From: Opitutaceae bacterium
GTDB lineage: Bacteria > Verrucomicrobiota > Verrucomicrobiia > Opitutales > Opitutaceae
Assembly (NCBI GenBank): GCA_030693515.1
Contig: JAUYAK010000010.1
Coordinates: forward strand, 1 to 64,000
Reading direction: 5' to 3'
Length of the DNA stretch: 64,000 nucleotides
Shown: positions 1-7,624 of the stretch, piece after piece
Layout: each line of letters opens with the position of its first letter
Position numbering within the stretch: position 1 is the first letter of the stretch
Program-made: the position numbers and the translations under genes
Notes under the pieces: model-generated
Database searches by the model: none
What the model was told of the DNA's origin: nothing
What the model saw: the letters and a program-made list of their open reading frames with translations, nothing else

Positions 1-339
1 GGGCGCCGGGCGCGCGGCCGGCGCGGGGGCCGGAGCCGGGGTGGCCGCGGCGGTGGCTTGCGCGGTGAGCTGCTGGGAACGCGCCGTGGCGGCGGCCTCG
101 ATCTCGGCGCGGAGGCGCTGGGCGGCGGGGTCGTTGGGCGCGATGGTCGCGAGCTGGGCAAGCGCCTTCTGCGCTCCGGCGAGGTCGCCGGCATCCCGCG
201 CGCGCAGGGCCTCGGACATGAGGCGGATCTTGGCGTCAGTCTGATTTTGCGCGAACGCCGGCTGCGCCGCGAGACCCACGCCCAACAGGGCGGCGGCGAG
301 CACGGCGGACAGAGGCGTGAAGGAGGGGCGAGTTTTCAT
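1..339 (-). CDS. N-terminus of a secretin (Amuc_1098/PilQ-like), cut by the window edge
   Basis: Only the first 113 codons lie in the window; the gene continues past base 1. The protein starts MKTRPSFT and has a clear Sec signal peptide (hydrophobic AVLAAALLGVGLAA, then AFAQ), followed by a charged helical stretch that reads like one TPR unit (about residues 38-75) and an Ala/Pro-rich linker. The family call rests on position. It is the last visible gene of a five-gene minus-strand operon whose order matches Akkermansia Amuc_1102-1101-1100-1099-1098, where Amuc_1098 is a type II/III secretion-type secretin with an N-terminal repeat region. The secretin core itself is outside the window, so this part is inference. 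The upstream gene ends 44 bases before. Confidence 0.6.
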   Translation of the reverse strand, partial: MKTRPSFTPLSAVLAAALLGVGLAAQPAFAQNQTDAKIRLMSEALRARDAGDLAGAQKALAQLATIAPNDPAAQRLRAEIEAAATARSQQLTAQATAAATPAPAPAPAARPAP

Positions 340-383
340 TGCAGAAAGGGAAACAAGGAACGGGACAGGGGAAAAAGGCGGGA

Positions 384-1244
384 CTACGGGCCGGGTTCGC
401 GCTCCGCGTCGGCGTCGGACTCGCGTGGCGTGAGCGTGCGGCGATCAGGTTGGGTGAGCGTGGGGGCCTCCTTGGCGATCTCGATGGAGGGCGGCGAGGT
501 CTCGACTTTCTCGACGCGGAAGGTGGCGTCGCCCACCAGGAAAGAGTCGCCTGCGCGCACTTCGCGGGTGGCTGTGCTGCCAGGCAGCGCGACGAAGGCG
601 AACACCGTGCCGGTGAACACGCGCTCGCGGTTGGTGATGGTAGTCTCGCGGCGCGTCTTCTCGTCGAGAATCACGGCGGTCGCGACCGTCTGGCGGACCG
701 GCATGCTCTCACCGATGCGGACGGCCTGCGCCGCGACCTCGAGGGACTTGATCACGAGGCCGAGCTTGGCGACGCGGTGGCCGGAGCCGGCGACGATCAC
801 CTCGCCGGTGGGGACGTTGACAAACGTGCCGCGCCACGTGCCTTCGCCGCCGGAGTAGCCGATGAGCTGAAGCCGGAAGGGCTCGGGTTTCACGCTCACG
901 AGTTCCACGCCGAAGACCTCGAGTTGATCGTCGTCCACGAGACTCGAGGGCGGCTTCACGGTGAACTGCCGGGAGCGGGTGTTGTAGAAAATCTCCGGCG
1001 GCGTGAAGGTGTCGTAGATCCACTCGCGACCGCGCGACTGCGCGACAGGCGCGGCCCACGTCTCGGCCTTGATGGGCGGGGTCGAGGGGGCCTTGGCATC
1101 GTAGGGGCTTTCGACCAGCTGCACCGGAGGAATCTCCGCGGGCCCCGCGTGGCGCAGGGTGAACCAGCCGAACACGCCGGCGGAAGCGAGCGCGAGGGTG
1201 AGCGCGCCGCCGAGCAGAACTTTGTCCTGTTGCGTGAGGGCCAT
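384..1244 (-). CDS. Amuc_1099-like inner-membrane-anchored protein of the pilus-like operon
   Basis: 286 aa. One N-terminal membrane segment (about residues 9-28), then a Pro-rich linker and a periplasmic domain rich in short beta strands (for example FRLQLIGYSG and GTFVNVPTGEVIVAG). A charged Asp/Glu/Arg tail ends the protein. It starts two bases after the Amuc_1100-like gene stops, so the two are surely co-transcribed. The topology and the place just before the secretin match PilP of type IV pilus systems, a periplasmic link between inner-membrane complex and secretin; that role is inferred from order and topology, not from recognisable PilP motifs. No catalytic motif is visible. Confidence 0.6.
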   Translation of the reverse strand: MALTQQDKVLLGGALTLALASAGVFGWFTLRHAGPAEIPPVQLVESPYDAKAPSTPPIKAETWAAPVAQSRGREWIYDTFTPPEIFYNTRSRQFTVKPPSSLVDDDQLEVFGVELVSVKPEPFRLQLIGYSGGEGTWRGTFVNVPTGEVIVAGSGHRVAKLGLVIKSLEVAAQAVRIGESMPVRQTVATAVILDEKTRRETTITNRERVFTGTVFAFVALPGSTATREVRAGDSFLVGDATFRVEKVETSPPSIEIAKEAPTLTQPDRRTLTPRESDADAEREPGP

Positions 1245-1246
1245 GA

Positions 1247-2344
1247 TCAGGAGGGCGGCGCGGGCGCGGGCGCGGAGCCATCGGCCGGCGCGGCCGGGGC
1301 GACGAGTTCGACGAATTCCACCGTGACGGTGTATTTGGAGAGCGGCTTGGAAACGATGGGCGTGATGGCCGGGGTGCGGGCGGCGGCCTTCGGCGCGGCC
1401 TTGGCCGCGGCTTTCGGCGCCGGGGGCAAGGCCGTGAGGACGACGGACGGAGCGACCGAGGTCTCGGCCGTCGGCTCGGCGGCGGCGACCTCCTCGGCGG
1501 CGGTGTCCTCGGCGCTGGCGGTCTCCACTTCGACCTCACGGACGAGCACCGGCAGCTCGAACGAGGCGAGCTTGTTCAGGAACAAGCGCAGTGCCGCGGT
1601 CTGGCCGGTGAAAGTCAGCTTGAAGGGCACGGTGTCGATGAAGCCGGGCACCCGGGCCGTCACGCGCGGATCGATCGTGAAGTAGTCCGGGCCTTCCGCG
1701 GTGGTCGTCGTGCCATCGGCGCCGGGAGCGGGCTCGGCCGGGGTGCCCGCAGCGGCGGCGGCGTGGGCGGCGGCGCGCTTCTCGCGCTCCTCCTTGCCGA
1801 GCGTGGCTTCGCGGCGCACCGCGAGGATCGCCTGCGGCCTGGCCTCGATGAGAGCCTCGATGAGATACTGCGCGATCTGGCGCTGCCGAAAGACCGGTTC
1901 GATGTGCTCGGCCTCGGGGCCTTGGTTGGCGAAGGCGGCAAAACCGAACCGCGAGGCATCGCCGCGGACGGTGATGTCGTTCTTCTTCGCGAGTTCGCGG
2001 GTTTTTTCGACGAAGGTGGCGAGGTCGAAGTAGGCGTCGGTCCGGTTGGGCGGGAGCTTGGCGGCGCCGAGGCGTTCGGCGGCGGGGCCGCGGCCCTTGA
2101 GTTCGCCCTGCATCGCGGCGAGCGCGGCCTGCGCCTTGGTGAGATCGGTGGCGATGGCGGCGGCGACCTCGCGCTTGGGCGGAGGATTGAGCGTCCCCAT
2201 CGCCAGCAACTCGCCCTGGCGCTGCGCGAGGACCTTCTCGGCTTCGCGCGAGGCCATGAAGCGCTCGTAGATCAGATAGCCTTCGCCGAGGGCCACGACG
2301 CCGCAGACGGCCAGCGCCGTGATGAAGAGCGGATTCTTTCTCAC
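1247..2344 (-). CDS. Amuc_1100-like pilus-associated membrane protein (PilO position)
   Basis: 365 aa. A short cytoplasmic N-terminus, one membrane helix (about residues 5-26), a coiled-coil-prone stretch (about 30-90), then an alpha/beta region with NRTDAYFDLATFVE, RFGFAAFANQGPE and VFRQRQIAQYLIEAL, which I recognise as the pattern of the Amuc_1100 family of Akkermansia muciniphila (317 aa there). An Ala/Pro/Glu-rich insert (about 275-335) makes this copy longer. The GTG start overlaps the upstream stop as GTGA, indicating translational coupling. Amuc_1100 has a PilO-like fold and is known for its action on gut host cells; here the native role is presumably in the envelope complex. Confidence 0.75.
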   Translation of the reverse strand: MRKNPLFITALAVCGVVALGEGYLIYERFMASREAEKVLAQRQGELLAMGTLNPPPKREVAAAIATDLTKAQAALAAMQGELKGRGPAAERLGAAKLPPNRTDAYFDLATFVEKTRELAKKNDITVRGDASRFGFAAFANQGPEAEHIEPVFRQRQIAQYLIEALIEARPQAILAVRREATLGKEEREKRAAAHAAAAAGTPAEPAPGADGTTTTAEGPDYFTIDPRVTARVPGFIDTVPFKLTFTGQTAALRLFLNKLASFELPVLVREVEVETASAEDTAAEEVAAAEPTAETSVAPSVVLTALPPAPKAAAKAAPKAAARTPAITPIVSKPLSKYTVTVEFVELVAPAAPADGSAPAPAPPS

Positions 2345-4086
2345 AGCGTCTTCCTCGGGTTGATGACGAGGGTGAAGTCGAACTTCAGCAGCCCGTTCTG
2401 GTTGGTATCAAAGCGCTCGTTCTCGACGGCGGTCACGAATTGGGAGCCGGTGAAGCTGGCGAGCAGTTGTTTCACGCGCTGGAGGGATTCGGGGCTGACC
2501 TTCGACTGCGGATTGGAAACATCGAGCAGGCGGCCGCTCAACGTCAGGCGAATCGGCGGCGGGAGCGGCGCAGCCGGCGCGGCATTCGGATCAACGGGCG
2601 CGGCGCCGGCGGGCGGCGGCTCGGGCGGTGGCGGCGCATCGAGCGCGACGGTGCCGGGCTCGGGGAGCGCCGGGCGATCGACGTGGATCTTGTCGAGCCA
2701 GACGTCCTCGATTTTCACGAGGCGCTCCTGGAGGTCGGCGAGAAAATTGATCCAGTTGGCCTTGGTCTCGTAGGCGCCGCGGAGCGCGGTGATCTGCTTC
2801 GAGGCCTCCTCGATTTGAGCGAGGTTCTCGGAGTTGCGGAAACTGACCGCGCTGAGCGGCCGGAGCTGATCGTTGACCTGGGCGATGCGCTCGTTGGTCG
2901 CGCTCGTGACGCGGTGAAAATAGAGCGCGGGCGGCGCCAGCGACACGACCGCCAGCGCGGCGGCGGCGATGAGCCAGGGCTGGCGCTTGCGAAATTCCAG
3001 CGCAGCCGTGAGCGCCGGGGGCAACAGGCTGGCGCCCGCCTCCTCTTTTCCGATGAGACCCGTCGCTAGGCCGACCAGATCGGCGAGCACCGGTGCGGCG
3101 CTCTCGGCACCGGCGGCACGCGCATCGGCGGAGACATCGACATTCTTCAGCGCATCGTAGCGCTCGACGGGGAGCTTCAGCTTGTCCGCCAGCTGGCCGG
3201 GCAGCTCCTCGATCAGCGAGCCGCCGCCGGCAAGGTAAAGGGCGACAGGCGCATTGGCCCCCGCCTGCCGGCGATGGTTCACGGCGGAACGCGTGACCTC
3301 CATCTGAAGGCGCGCGGCAAACGCGGCGGCGGCCTTATGCACCGCGGCGCGCGACGGCGAATTGGCCGGCAGATCGCTTTTGCCCGAGAGGACCTGAATC
3401 TTGAGGGCCTCGGCCGAGGCGAAATCGATGCGGAGCTCCTCGACCAGGGCCTGCGTCACGGCGTTGCCCGCAAACGCCAGCGTGCGCACATAGAAGCGCT
3501 CGCCTTCGAGGAAGAGCATGCTCGTCGTGCGCGCCCCCACATTCACCACGATCACGCTGTCGGTGATCTTGGGGTAGTTATAACGGAAGCCGCGGCAGAG
3601 CGCCAAACTGGCCGGCGTGGCATGCTCGACCGGAAAGCCCGCCGCATCCGAGGCGGCGCAGAGCGACTGCATCGCCTCGAACTTCACCGCCGTCAGCATC
3701 ACATCGAGGTCGAAGCCATCGTCGGCCACCACATAGCTGTCCCAGACGACCTCCTCCAAGGGATAGGGAATGTTTTCCGCCGCCTCGAAGCTGATGATCT
3801 TCCCGCGCTTCTCCTTGGCGACCGACGGGGTCTTGATGAATTTCGTCAGCGCCAGATGGCCGGGCACGGCGATGGAAGCGGGGCCGGCCAGCTTGCGCCG
3901 CGCGCCCACCGCGCCGAGCGATTGCGTGATCTCCACGGCCCAGCGGGCTTCGTGCGAGGGGTCCGAGCTGTGCGGCTCCAACGCAAAATGCTGGAGGACA
4001 AGCCGACCCGACGCCCCGACCGCGAACGATCCGCACGCGACATGGCCGGCTCCAATGTCAACGGCTAGAACGCGGGGGCTTCGCAT
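2341..4086 (-). CDS. PilM-PilN fusion protein (Amuc_1101-like)
   Basis: 581 aa from the ATG at 4086; a TTG 15 bases upstream is possible. Residues about 1-340 are an actin/FtsA-fold ATPase of the PilM type (VLAVDIGAGHVACG near the start, VIVVNVGARTTSMLFLEGE around 180, LYLAGGGSLIEELPGQLAD around 280). Near residue 365 a membrane helix (WLIAAAALAVVSLAPPALYF) follows, then a coiled coil and a C-terminal domain laid out like PilN. PilM (cytoplasmic) and PilN (membrane) are separate proteins in proteobacterial pili; here one chain holds both. It is the second gene of the operon, 82 bases after the Amuc_1102-like gene, and overlaps the next gene by four bases. Confidence 0.8.
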   Translation of the reverse strand: MRSPRVLAVDIGAGHVACGSFAVGASGRLVLQHFALEPHSSDPSHEARWAVEITQSLGAVGARRKLAGPASIAVPGHLALTKFIKTPSVAKEKRGKIISFEAAENIPYPLEEVVWDSYVVADDGFDLDVMLTAVKFEAMQSLCAASDAAGFPVEHATPASLALCRGFRYNYPKITDSVIVVNVGARTTSMLFLEGERFYVRTLAFAGNAVTQALVEELRIDFASAEALKIQVLSGKSDLPANSPSRAAVHKAAAAFAARLQMEVTRSAVNHRRQAGANAPVALYLAGGGSLIEELPGQLADKLKLPVERYDALKNVDVSADARAAGAESAAPVLADLVGLATGLIGKEEAGASLLPPALTAALEFRKRQPWLIAAAALAVVSLAPPALYFHRVTSATNERIAQVNDQLRPLSAVSFRNSENLAQIEEASKQITALRGAYETKANWINFLADLQERLVKIEDVWLDKIHVDRPALPEPGTVALDAPPPPEPPPAGAAPVDPNAAPAAPLPPPIRLTLSGRLLDVSNPQSKVSPESLQRVKQLLASFTGSQFVTAVENERFDTNQNGLLKFDFTLVINPRKTL

Positions 4087-4168
4087 AGAGGGATAAGGCA
4101 AATGGCGATTTCAGATGCGGCGAGACGCGGCAAGCGGATTGTGAGTTACGGGATTCCCGGTCCGCTCC

Positions 4169-4777
4169 TCACCGCGCGTCGCGGCGCACAAAAGACGGCG
4201 TCGCCCGCGGATGCTCCAGCGCGAACGGAGTCAGGAACTGCGGCACCAGCACGCCATCGTTGGCCGCGGCCGCCGTGCTGGTCTTGGCCTGAAAGTTTTT
4301 CCGCTGCTCGGCGTTCGCGAGCGTCGGGCTGTAGGCCGACCGCTCCGCCGGCTGGGGCCGGCCCGCCGCCGTCAGCTCGACTCCCCAGTATTTCGGATCG
4401 CCGTGGAGCTGATCGCGTTTCACCAGCTCCGGTGGCAGATAAAACCGCACGTGGGCGCGCCCCGTCTCCAGGGCGACACATTCGGCCTCGGCGCGGTAGG
4501 ACTCCAGCCGCCGCTCCCCACCCGCCGGTCCCGGCAACTCGAACGCCAGTAGCAGCGCCACGCGCACGCGCGGCACCATCTGGCCCACGGCGCCGGACGG
4601 CGGTTTGACTTGCAGGGCAATTTCCGCCTCGAGCCATGAGCCCACGGCACCGTTCGGCGCGCGGACATTGGAAAACCGCACGGTTGCGACCTCCACCTCG
4701 GCCGCCCCTAGTTGGGGGCCAACGAGTCCGAGGAACAGAAGCCAGACGCCAAGGGCAAGAGGGGAAAGCGCGCGCAC
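4169..4777 (-). CDS. Amuc_1102-like secreted protein, first gene of the pilus-like operon
   Basis: 202 aa with a GTG start at 4777, chosen because it places a classical signal peptide (LGVWLLFLGLVG...LGAAE) at the N-terminus; the frame stays open to 4921 but that extension looks non-coding. After cleavage the protein is a compact beta-rich domain (VEVATVRFSNVRAPNG, SWLEAEIALQVKPP, RVRVALLLAFELPG, HVRFYLPPELVKRD). The Akkermansia protein at this operon position, Amuc_1102, has as I recall an immunoglobulin-like fold related to archaeal pilus proteins; this beta pattern and length fit. Divergent from the Nudix gene, whose start is 180 bases away, so the operon promoter should lie between 4778 and 4956. 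Confidence 0.6.
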   Translation of the reverse strand: MRALSPLALGVWLLFLGLVGPQLGAAEVEVATVRFSNVRAPNGAVGSWLEAEIALQVKPPSGAVGQMVPRVRVALLLAFELPGPAGGERRLESYRAEAECVALETGRAHVRFYLPPELVKRDQLHGDPKYWGVELTAAGRPQPAERSAYSPTLANAEQRKNFQAKTSTAAAANDGVLVPQFLTPFALEHPRATPSFVRRDAR

Positions 4778-4956
4778 GCCCGCAACGTGAGCCGCGAGAC
4801 GGCGCTGGTCACGAAAATTTTCCTCTGCCGTGCGACGGACAGACCGAGGGGTGCGGCCTTTTCCTTGCACGCCCGGCCACACTCCCCGTCTCTCTTGCCC
4901 TGCGTCCGCCATTTTCCTCACCCACCACCCTGCCCGCCTCTTCCCTCCGCCCGCCG

Positions 4957-5457
4957 ATGTCTCTCGCCTACAAGATCGCCGTCCTCGTCTTTCTGGAAAA
5001 TGACGCCGGCGAACAGCTCCTCCTCCTCCGCGCCAAGCCGCCGAATCTCGGCGTCTGGAGCCCCATCGGCGGCAAGCTTGAGACCGCGATTGGCGAGTCG
5101 CCCTTTGAATGCGCCGTGCGCGAGACGTTCGAGGAGACCGGCCACCGCGTGACGACGGCGGACCTGCACCTCTTTGCCATGATCGCCGAGAAGGCCTACG
5201 AGGGGCAGACCCACTGGCTGATGTTTCTCTTCCGCTGCAAAGTCCCGCTCACTGCCCTGCCCCCGACGATTGACGAGGGTCGCTTCGGCTTTTTCTCCCG
5301 CACCGCCATCGACGCCCTGCCGATCCCCGAGACCGATCGCAGCGCACTTTGGCCGATCTACGACCGCTACCGGGAAAAATTCGTGGCCTTGAAGGCCGAC
5401 TGCCTCCCCGGCAAACCCGTGGCCGTCGAGATCGAGGAAATCACCCCCGCCCCATGA
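4957..5457 (+). CDS. Nudix hydrolase
   Basis: 166 aa. Contains a Nudix-box-like stretch around residues 40-65, with the signature end REtfEETGh preceded at the right distance by E of GESPFECAV; the spacing before it (GGKLETAIGE) is two residues longer than the consensus. Such enzymes cleave nucleoside diphosphates linked to another moiety; the substrate cannot be read from sequence. The start (MSLAYKIAVLVFLEN) is the first methionine that gives a normal Nudix N-terminal strand. The stop overlaps the next gene's start as ATGA, so the two are probably translationally coupled. Confidence 0.85.
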   Translation: MSLAYKIAVLVFLENDAGEQLLLLRAKPPNLGVWSPIGGKLETAIGESPFECAVRETFEETGHRVTTADLHLFAMIAEKAYEGQTHWLMFLFRCKVPLTALPPTIDEGRFGFFSRTAIDALPIPETDRSALWPIYDRYREKFVALKADCLPGKPVAVEIEEITPAP

Positions 5458-6821
5458 AGACCAAACTCGCGGCGCTGTTCGTGATGTTCTGGCCGGCGTT
5501 GCTGCCCGCAGCCCCTGCGCCGGAATGGAAAGCCGGCGTCGCCGTCGTCCCGATCACCCCGATGCAGCCACTCTGGATGGCCGGCTACGCCTCGCGCACC
5601 AAGCCCGCCGATGGCAAGGAAACCGAACTCTTCGCCAAGGCCCTCGCGCTGGAGGATTCGCGCGGCGCGCGCCTCGTCATCGTCACCCTCGATCTGATCG
5701 GCGTGCCGCAGACGCTGCGGTTGAACCTGGAGCAACGCGTCGCCACCGCCCACCGCCTCCCGCCCGAGGGCCTGTTGCTCAATGCCTCGCACACGCACAG
5801 CGGGCCGGAATTTCGCATCGGCCGCTCGCCCGGCGAGGATCGTGATCCGCGCATCGCCGAGGCCAGCCGCGCCTATGGCCGCGAGTTGGAGGATAAAATC
5901 CTCACGCTCATCGGCGACGCCCTCGCGCAGCTCGCCCCGGCCCGCCTGGGCTACACGCACGCACGCGCGGGCTTCGCGATGAACCGCCGCCTGCCCACCG
6001 CCACCGGCTACGCCAACAGCCCCCACCCCGCCGGCCCCGTCGATCACGACGTGCCGGTGCTGCGCGTGACTGATGGCGCAGGCAAACTCCGCGCCGTGCT
6101 CTTCGGCTACGCCTGCCACAAAACCACGCTCGCGCTCCAGCAGTGGAACGCCGACTACGCCGGCTACGCGCAGACCATCATCGAAGCCGCGCATCCCGGC
6201 GCCGTCGCGATGTTCGTCACCGGCGCCGCGGGCGATCAAAACCCCTACCCGCGCGGCAAGGTCGAGCTTGCGCAGCAGCACGGCCGCGCGCTCGCCAACG
6301 CCGTCGAGACCGCCCTCAGCGTCGCCCCGCGCGAGGTGCGCGGCCCGCTGCGTGCCGCCTACGCCACTGTCGCGCTCGACTACGCGCCGCTGCCCACGCG
6401 CGCGGAGTGGCAGGCGCGGCTGGCCTCCAAGGATCGCACCGAGGCGGATCACGCGCGGCGTTTTCTGGCCAAACTCGACGCGGGCGAGACCCTGCCGACG
6501 AGCTACCCCTGCCCCGTGCAAGTCGTGCGCTTCGGCGCCGATCTCGTGCTCGCCGCGATTGGCGGCGAAGTGTGCGTGGACTATTCGCTGCGCCTGAAAC
6601 GCGAGCTCGCCGGCTCCGCCGCCGTCTGGGTCGCCGGCTACTCCAACGACGTGATGGGCTACATCCCCAGCAAACGCGTGCGCGAGGAAGGCGGCTACGA
6701 AGGCGAGACGGCGATGCGCTACAGCTACACCCATCCCGGCCCTTGGGCCGCCACATTGGAGGAGCGGATCGTCGCGCAGGTCCATGCGCTTGATCGCGAG
6801 CTGCGCGCCGAAGTGAAATAA
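5454..6821 (+). CDS. Secreted neutral/alkaline ceramidase-like hydrolase
   Basis: 455 aa with a signal peptide (LAALFVMFWPALLPAAPAP). Residues about 25-200 match the N-terminal domain of the neutral/alkaline non-lysosomal ceramidase family: KAGVAVVPITP, MAGYASRTKP, LLLNASHTHSGPEF (the HTHSGP zinc-site motif), a later GYACHKTT, and VTGAAGDQNPYPRGK. True ceramidases are longer and carry a C-terminal Ig-like domain, which is missing, so this belongs to the short bacterial branch often found in Verrucomicrobia and Planctomycetes. Substrate unknown. Coupled to the Nudix gene by a four-base overlap. Confidence 0.8.
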   Translation: MKTKLAALFVMFWPALLPAAPAPEWKAGVAVVPITPMQPLWMAGYASRTKPADGKETELFAKALALEDSRGARLVIVTLDLIGVPQTLRLNLEQRVATAHRLPPEGLLLNASHTHSGPEFRIGRSPGEDRDPRIAEASRAYGRELEDKILTLIGDALAQLAPARLGYTHARAGFAMNRRLPTATGYANSPHPAGPVDHDVPVLRVTDGAGKLRAVLFGYACHKTTLALQQWNADYAGYAQTIIEAAHPGAVAMFVTGAAGDQNPYPRGKVELAQQHGRALANAVETALSVAPREVRGPLRAAYATVALDYAPLPTRAEWQARLASKDRTEADHARRFLAKLDAGETLPTSYPCPVQVVRFGADLVLAAIGGEVCVDYSLRLKRELAGSAAVWVAGYSNDVMGYIPSKRVREEGGYEGETAMRYSYTHPGPWAATLEERIVAQVHALDRELRAEVK

Positions 6822-6835
6822 CCTACCAAACTGAT

Positions 6836-6946
6836 TCAGCCCATGTAGCCAGGATTTTTGGTTTTTGAGAAAAGGCTGATCTTGGAGAGGACGACGGAGA
6901 GGTTCACAGCGCTGACGCCGAACCACGTGGCGAGGGTGGAGTCGCA
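6836..6946 (-). pseudogene. Relic: C-terminal tail of a second DUF1501 gene
   Basis: Translating the minus strand up to the TGA at 6838-6836 gives STLATWFGVSAVNLSVVLSK and then ISLFSKTKNPGYMG. The intact DUF1501 protein encoded at 7625-9028 ends TLATWFGVSASNLSTVLPNI then GRFAKPNLGFMG. Ten residues in a row (TLATWFGVSA) are identical and the stop falls at the same point. No other part of a DUF1501 gene is visible upstream, where the toxin-antitoxin-like pair sits instead. This is a diverged remnant of a paralogue, not a copy of the intact tail. Confidence 0.75.
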
Positions 6947-6969
6947 TGTGTCAAAATTCGGCATCGCCG

Positions 6970-7299
6970 TTACCGAATTTCCACGATGCGACTTCCGGAC
7001 TCCAGCGCCTCAACCATCGCCGCGAGCTGCGTTCGGATTTTCTCCAGCAACACCTGCTTTCGGCAGTTGCCAATTTTCACCCAGACAAAGCGACCCGTGC
7101 TGCCCGGCGCCAGCGCCAGAAAATGGAAGTCCTCGTCCTTGCTCACGATTATCATCTCGTGGGCGACGGCGTAACGCCAGATTGCCCCGTCATCCGCGTC
7201 CTTCATCCCGATTTCCCTGACATGCTGCGCCGTGTGCCCGGCGCTTTCCAGAAACCGGGCCAGCGCCGGTGGCAGATGCTGGTCCACGACGAATCTCAC
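6970..7299 (-). CDS. DUF5615 PIN-like protein, putative toxin
   Basis: 109 aa. MRFVVDQHLPPALARFLESAGH is split by the family's typical early Asp (D6), and there is a second acidic cluster DADDGAIWRYA and SKDEDF around residue 55; these are the usual acidic positions of the DUF5615 branch of PIN-like nucleases. The start is GTG, overlapping the stop of the DUF433 gene as GTGA. DUF433-DUF5615 pairs are a widespread putative type II toxin-antitoxin arrangement, with the PIN-like protein as a presumed RNase toxin; activity here is inferred. Downstream lies the DUF1501 relic. Confidence 0.8.
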   Translation of the reverse strand: MRFVVDQHLPPALARFLESAGHTAQHVREIGMKDADDGAIWRYAVAHEMIIVSKDEDFHFLALAPGSTGRFVWVKIGNCRKQVLLEKIRTQLAAMVEALESGSRIVEIR

Positions 7300-7526
7300 G
7301 CTGACAGCAGCACGACATGGTCGGTTTGGTGCGCGGCGTAGGCGATGGCCGCGAGAATGTCGTCGCGCTCAAGATCGGGATAGTCTTCCAGAATCTCTTC
7401 GTAGGAAGCGTCGGCGCTGAGGAGCTGCAGGATGTCTGTGACCCGCATTCTCATCCCGCGGATGCATGGCCGTCCACCGCACTTGCCGGGCTCGACGGTG
7501 ATGCGCTTGAGCAGCTCCGAATTCAT
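7296..7526 (-). CDS. DUF433 protein, putative antitoxin
   Basis: 76 aa. Typical DUF433 sequence: ITVEPGKCGGRPCIRGMRM near residue 10, then VTDILQLLSADASYEEIL and DYPDLERDDILAAIAYAAH. The family folds as a small winged-helix-like DNA-binding unit and usually precedes a DUF5615 gene, as here. The start ATG at 7526 is chosen because all family similarity begins there. The four-base overlap with the toxin-like gene implies coupled translation, and autoregulation is likely but no operator could be recognised in the 98 bases separating it from the DUF1501 stop. Confidence 0.82.
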   Translation of the reverse strand: MNSELLKRITVEPGKCGGRPCIRGMRMRVTDILQLLSADASYEEILEDYPDLERDDILAAIAYAAHQTDHVVLLSA

Positions 7527-7624
7527 GCCATCACCTTGGTCGGAATGAAAAGCCAGACAAGCCCTGTTTTCGGGCGGTCTTGCGCCGATACGAGCCGAGC
7601 TACTGAGCCGGCCAAGACTCAACT

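Noticed and set aside
4102-4608. Plus-strand frame of 168 codons over the Amuc_1102-like gene
   Set aside because: Pro/Arg/Ala-rich shadow translation without motifs.
4778-4921. N-terminal extension of the Amuc_1102-like protein
   Set aside because: The added residues are Arg/Gly-rich and precede a perfect signal peptide; a GTG at 4777 fits better.
5367-6947. Minus-strand open frame of 526 codons across the ceramidase-like gene
   Set aside because: It is the mirror frame of a GC-rich gene; its translation is low-complexity (His/Arg/Gly rich) with no motif, while the plus frame has a signal peptide and HTHSGP motif.
6836-7526. Integrated mobile element with attachment sites
   Set aside because: No integrase, tRNA or exact direct repeat; the two DUF1501 tails are diverged, so they are not att repeats.
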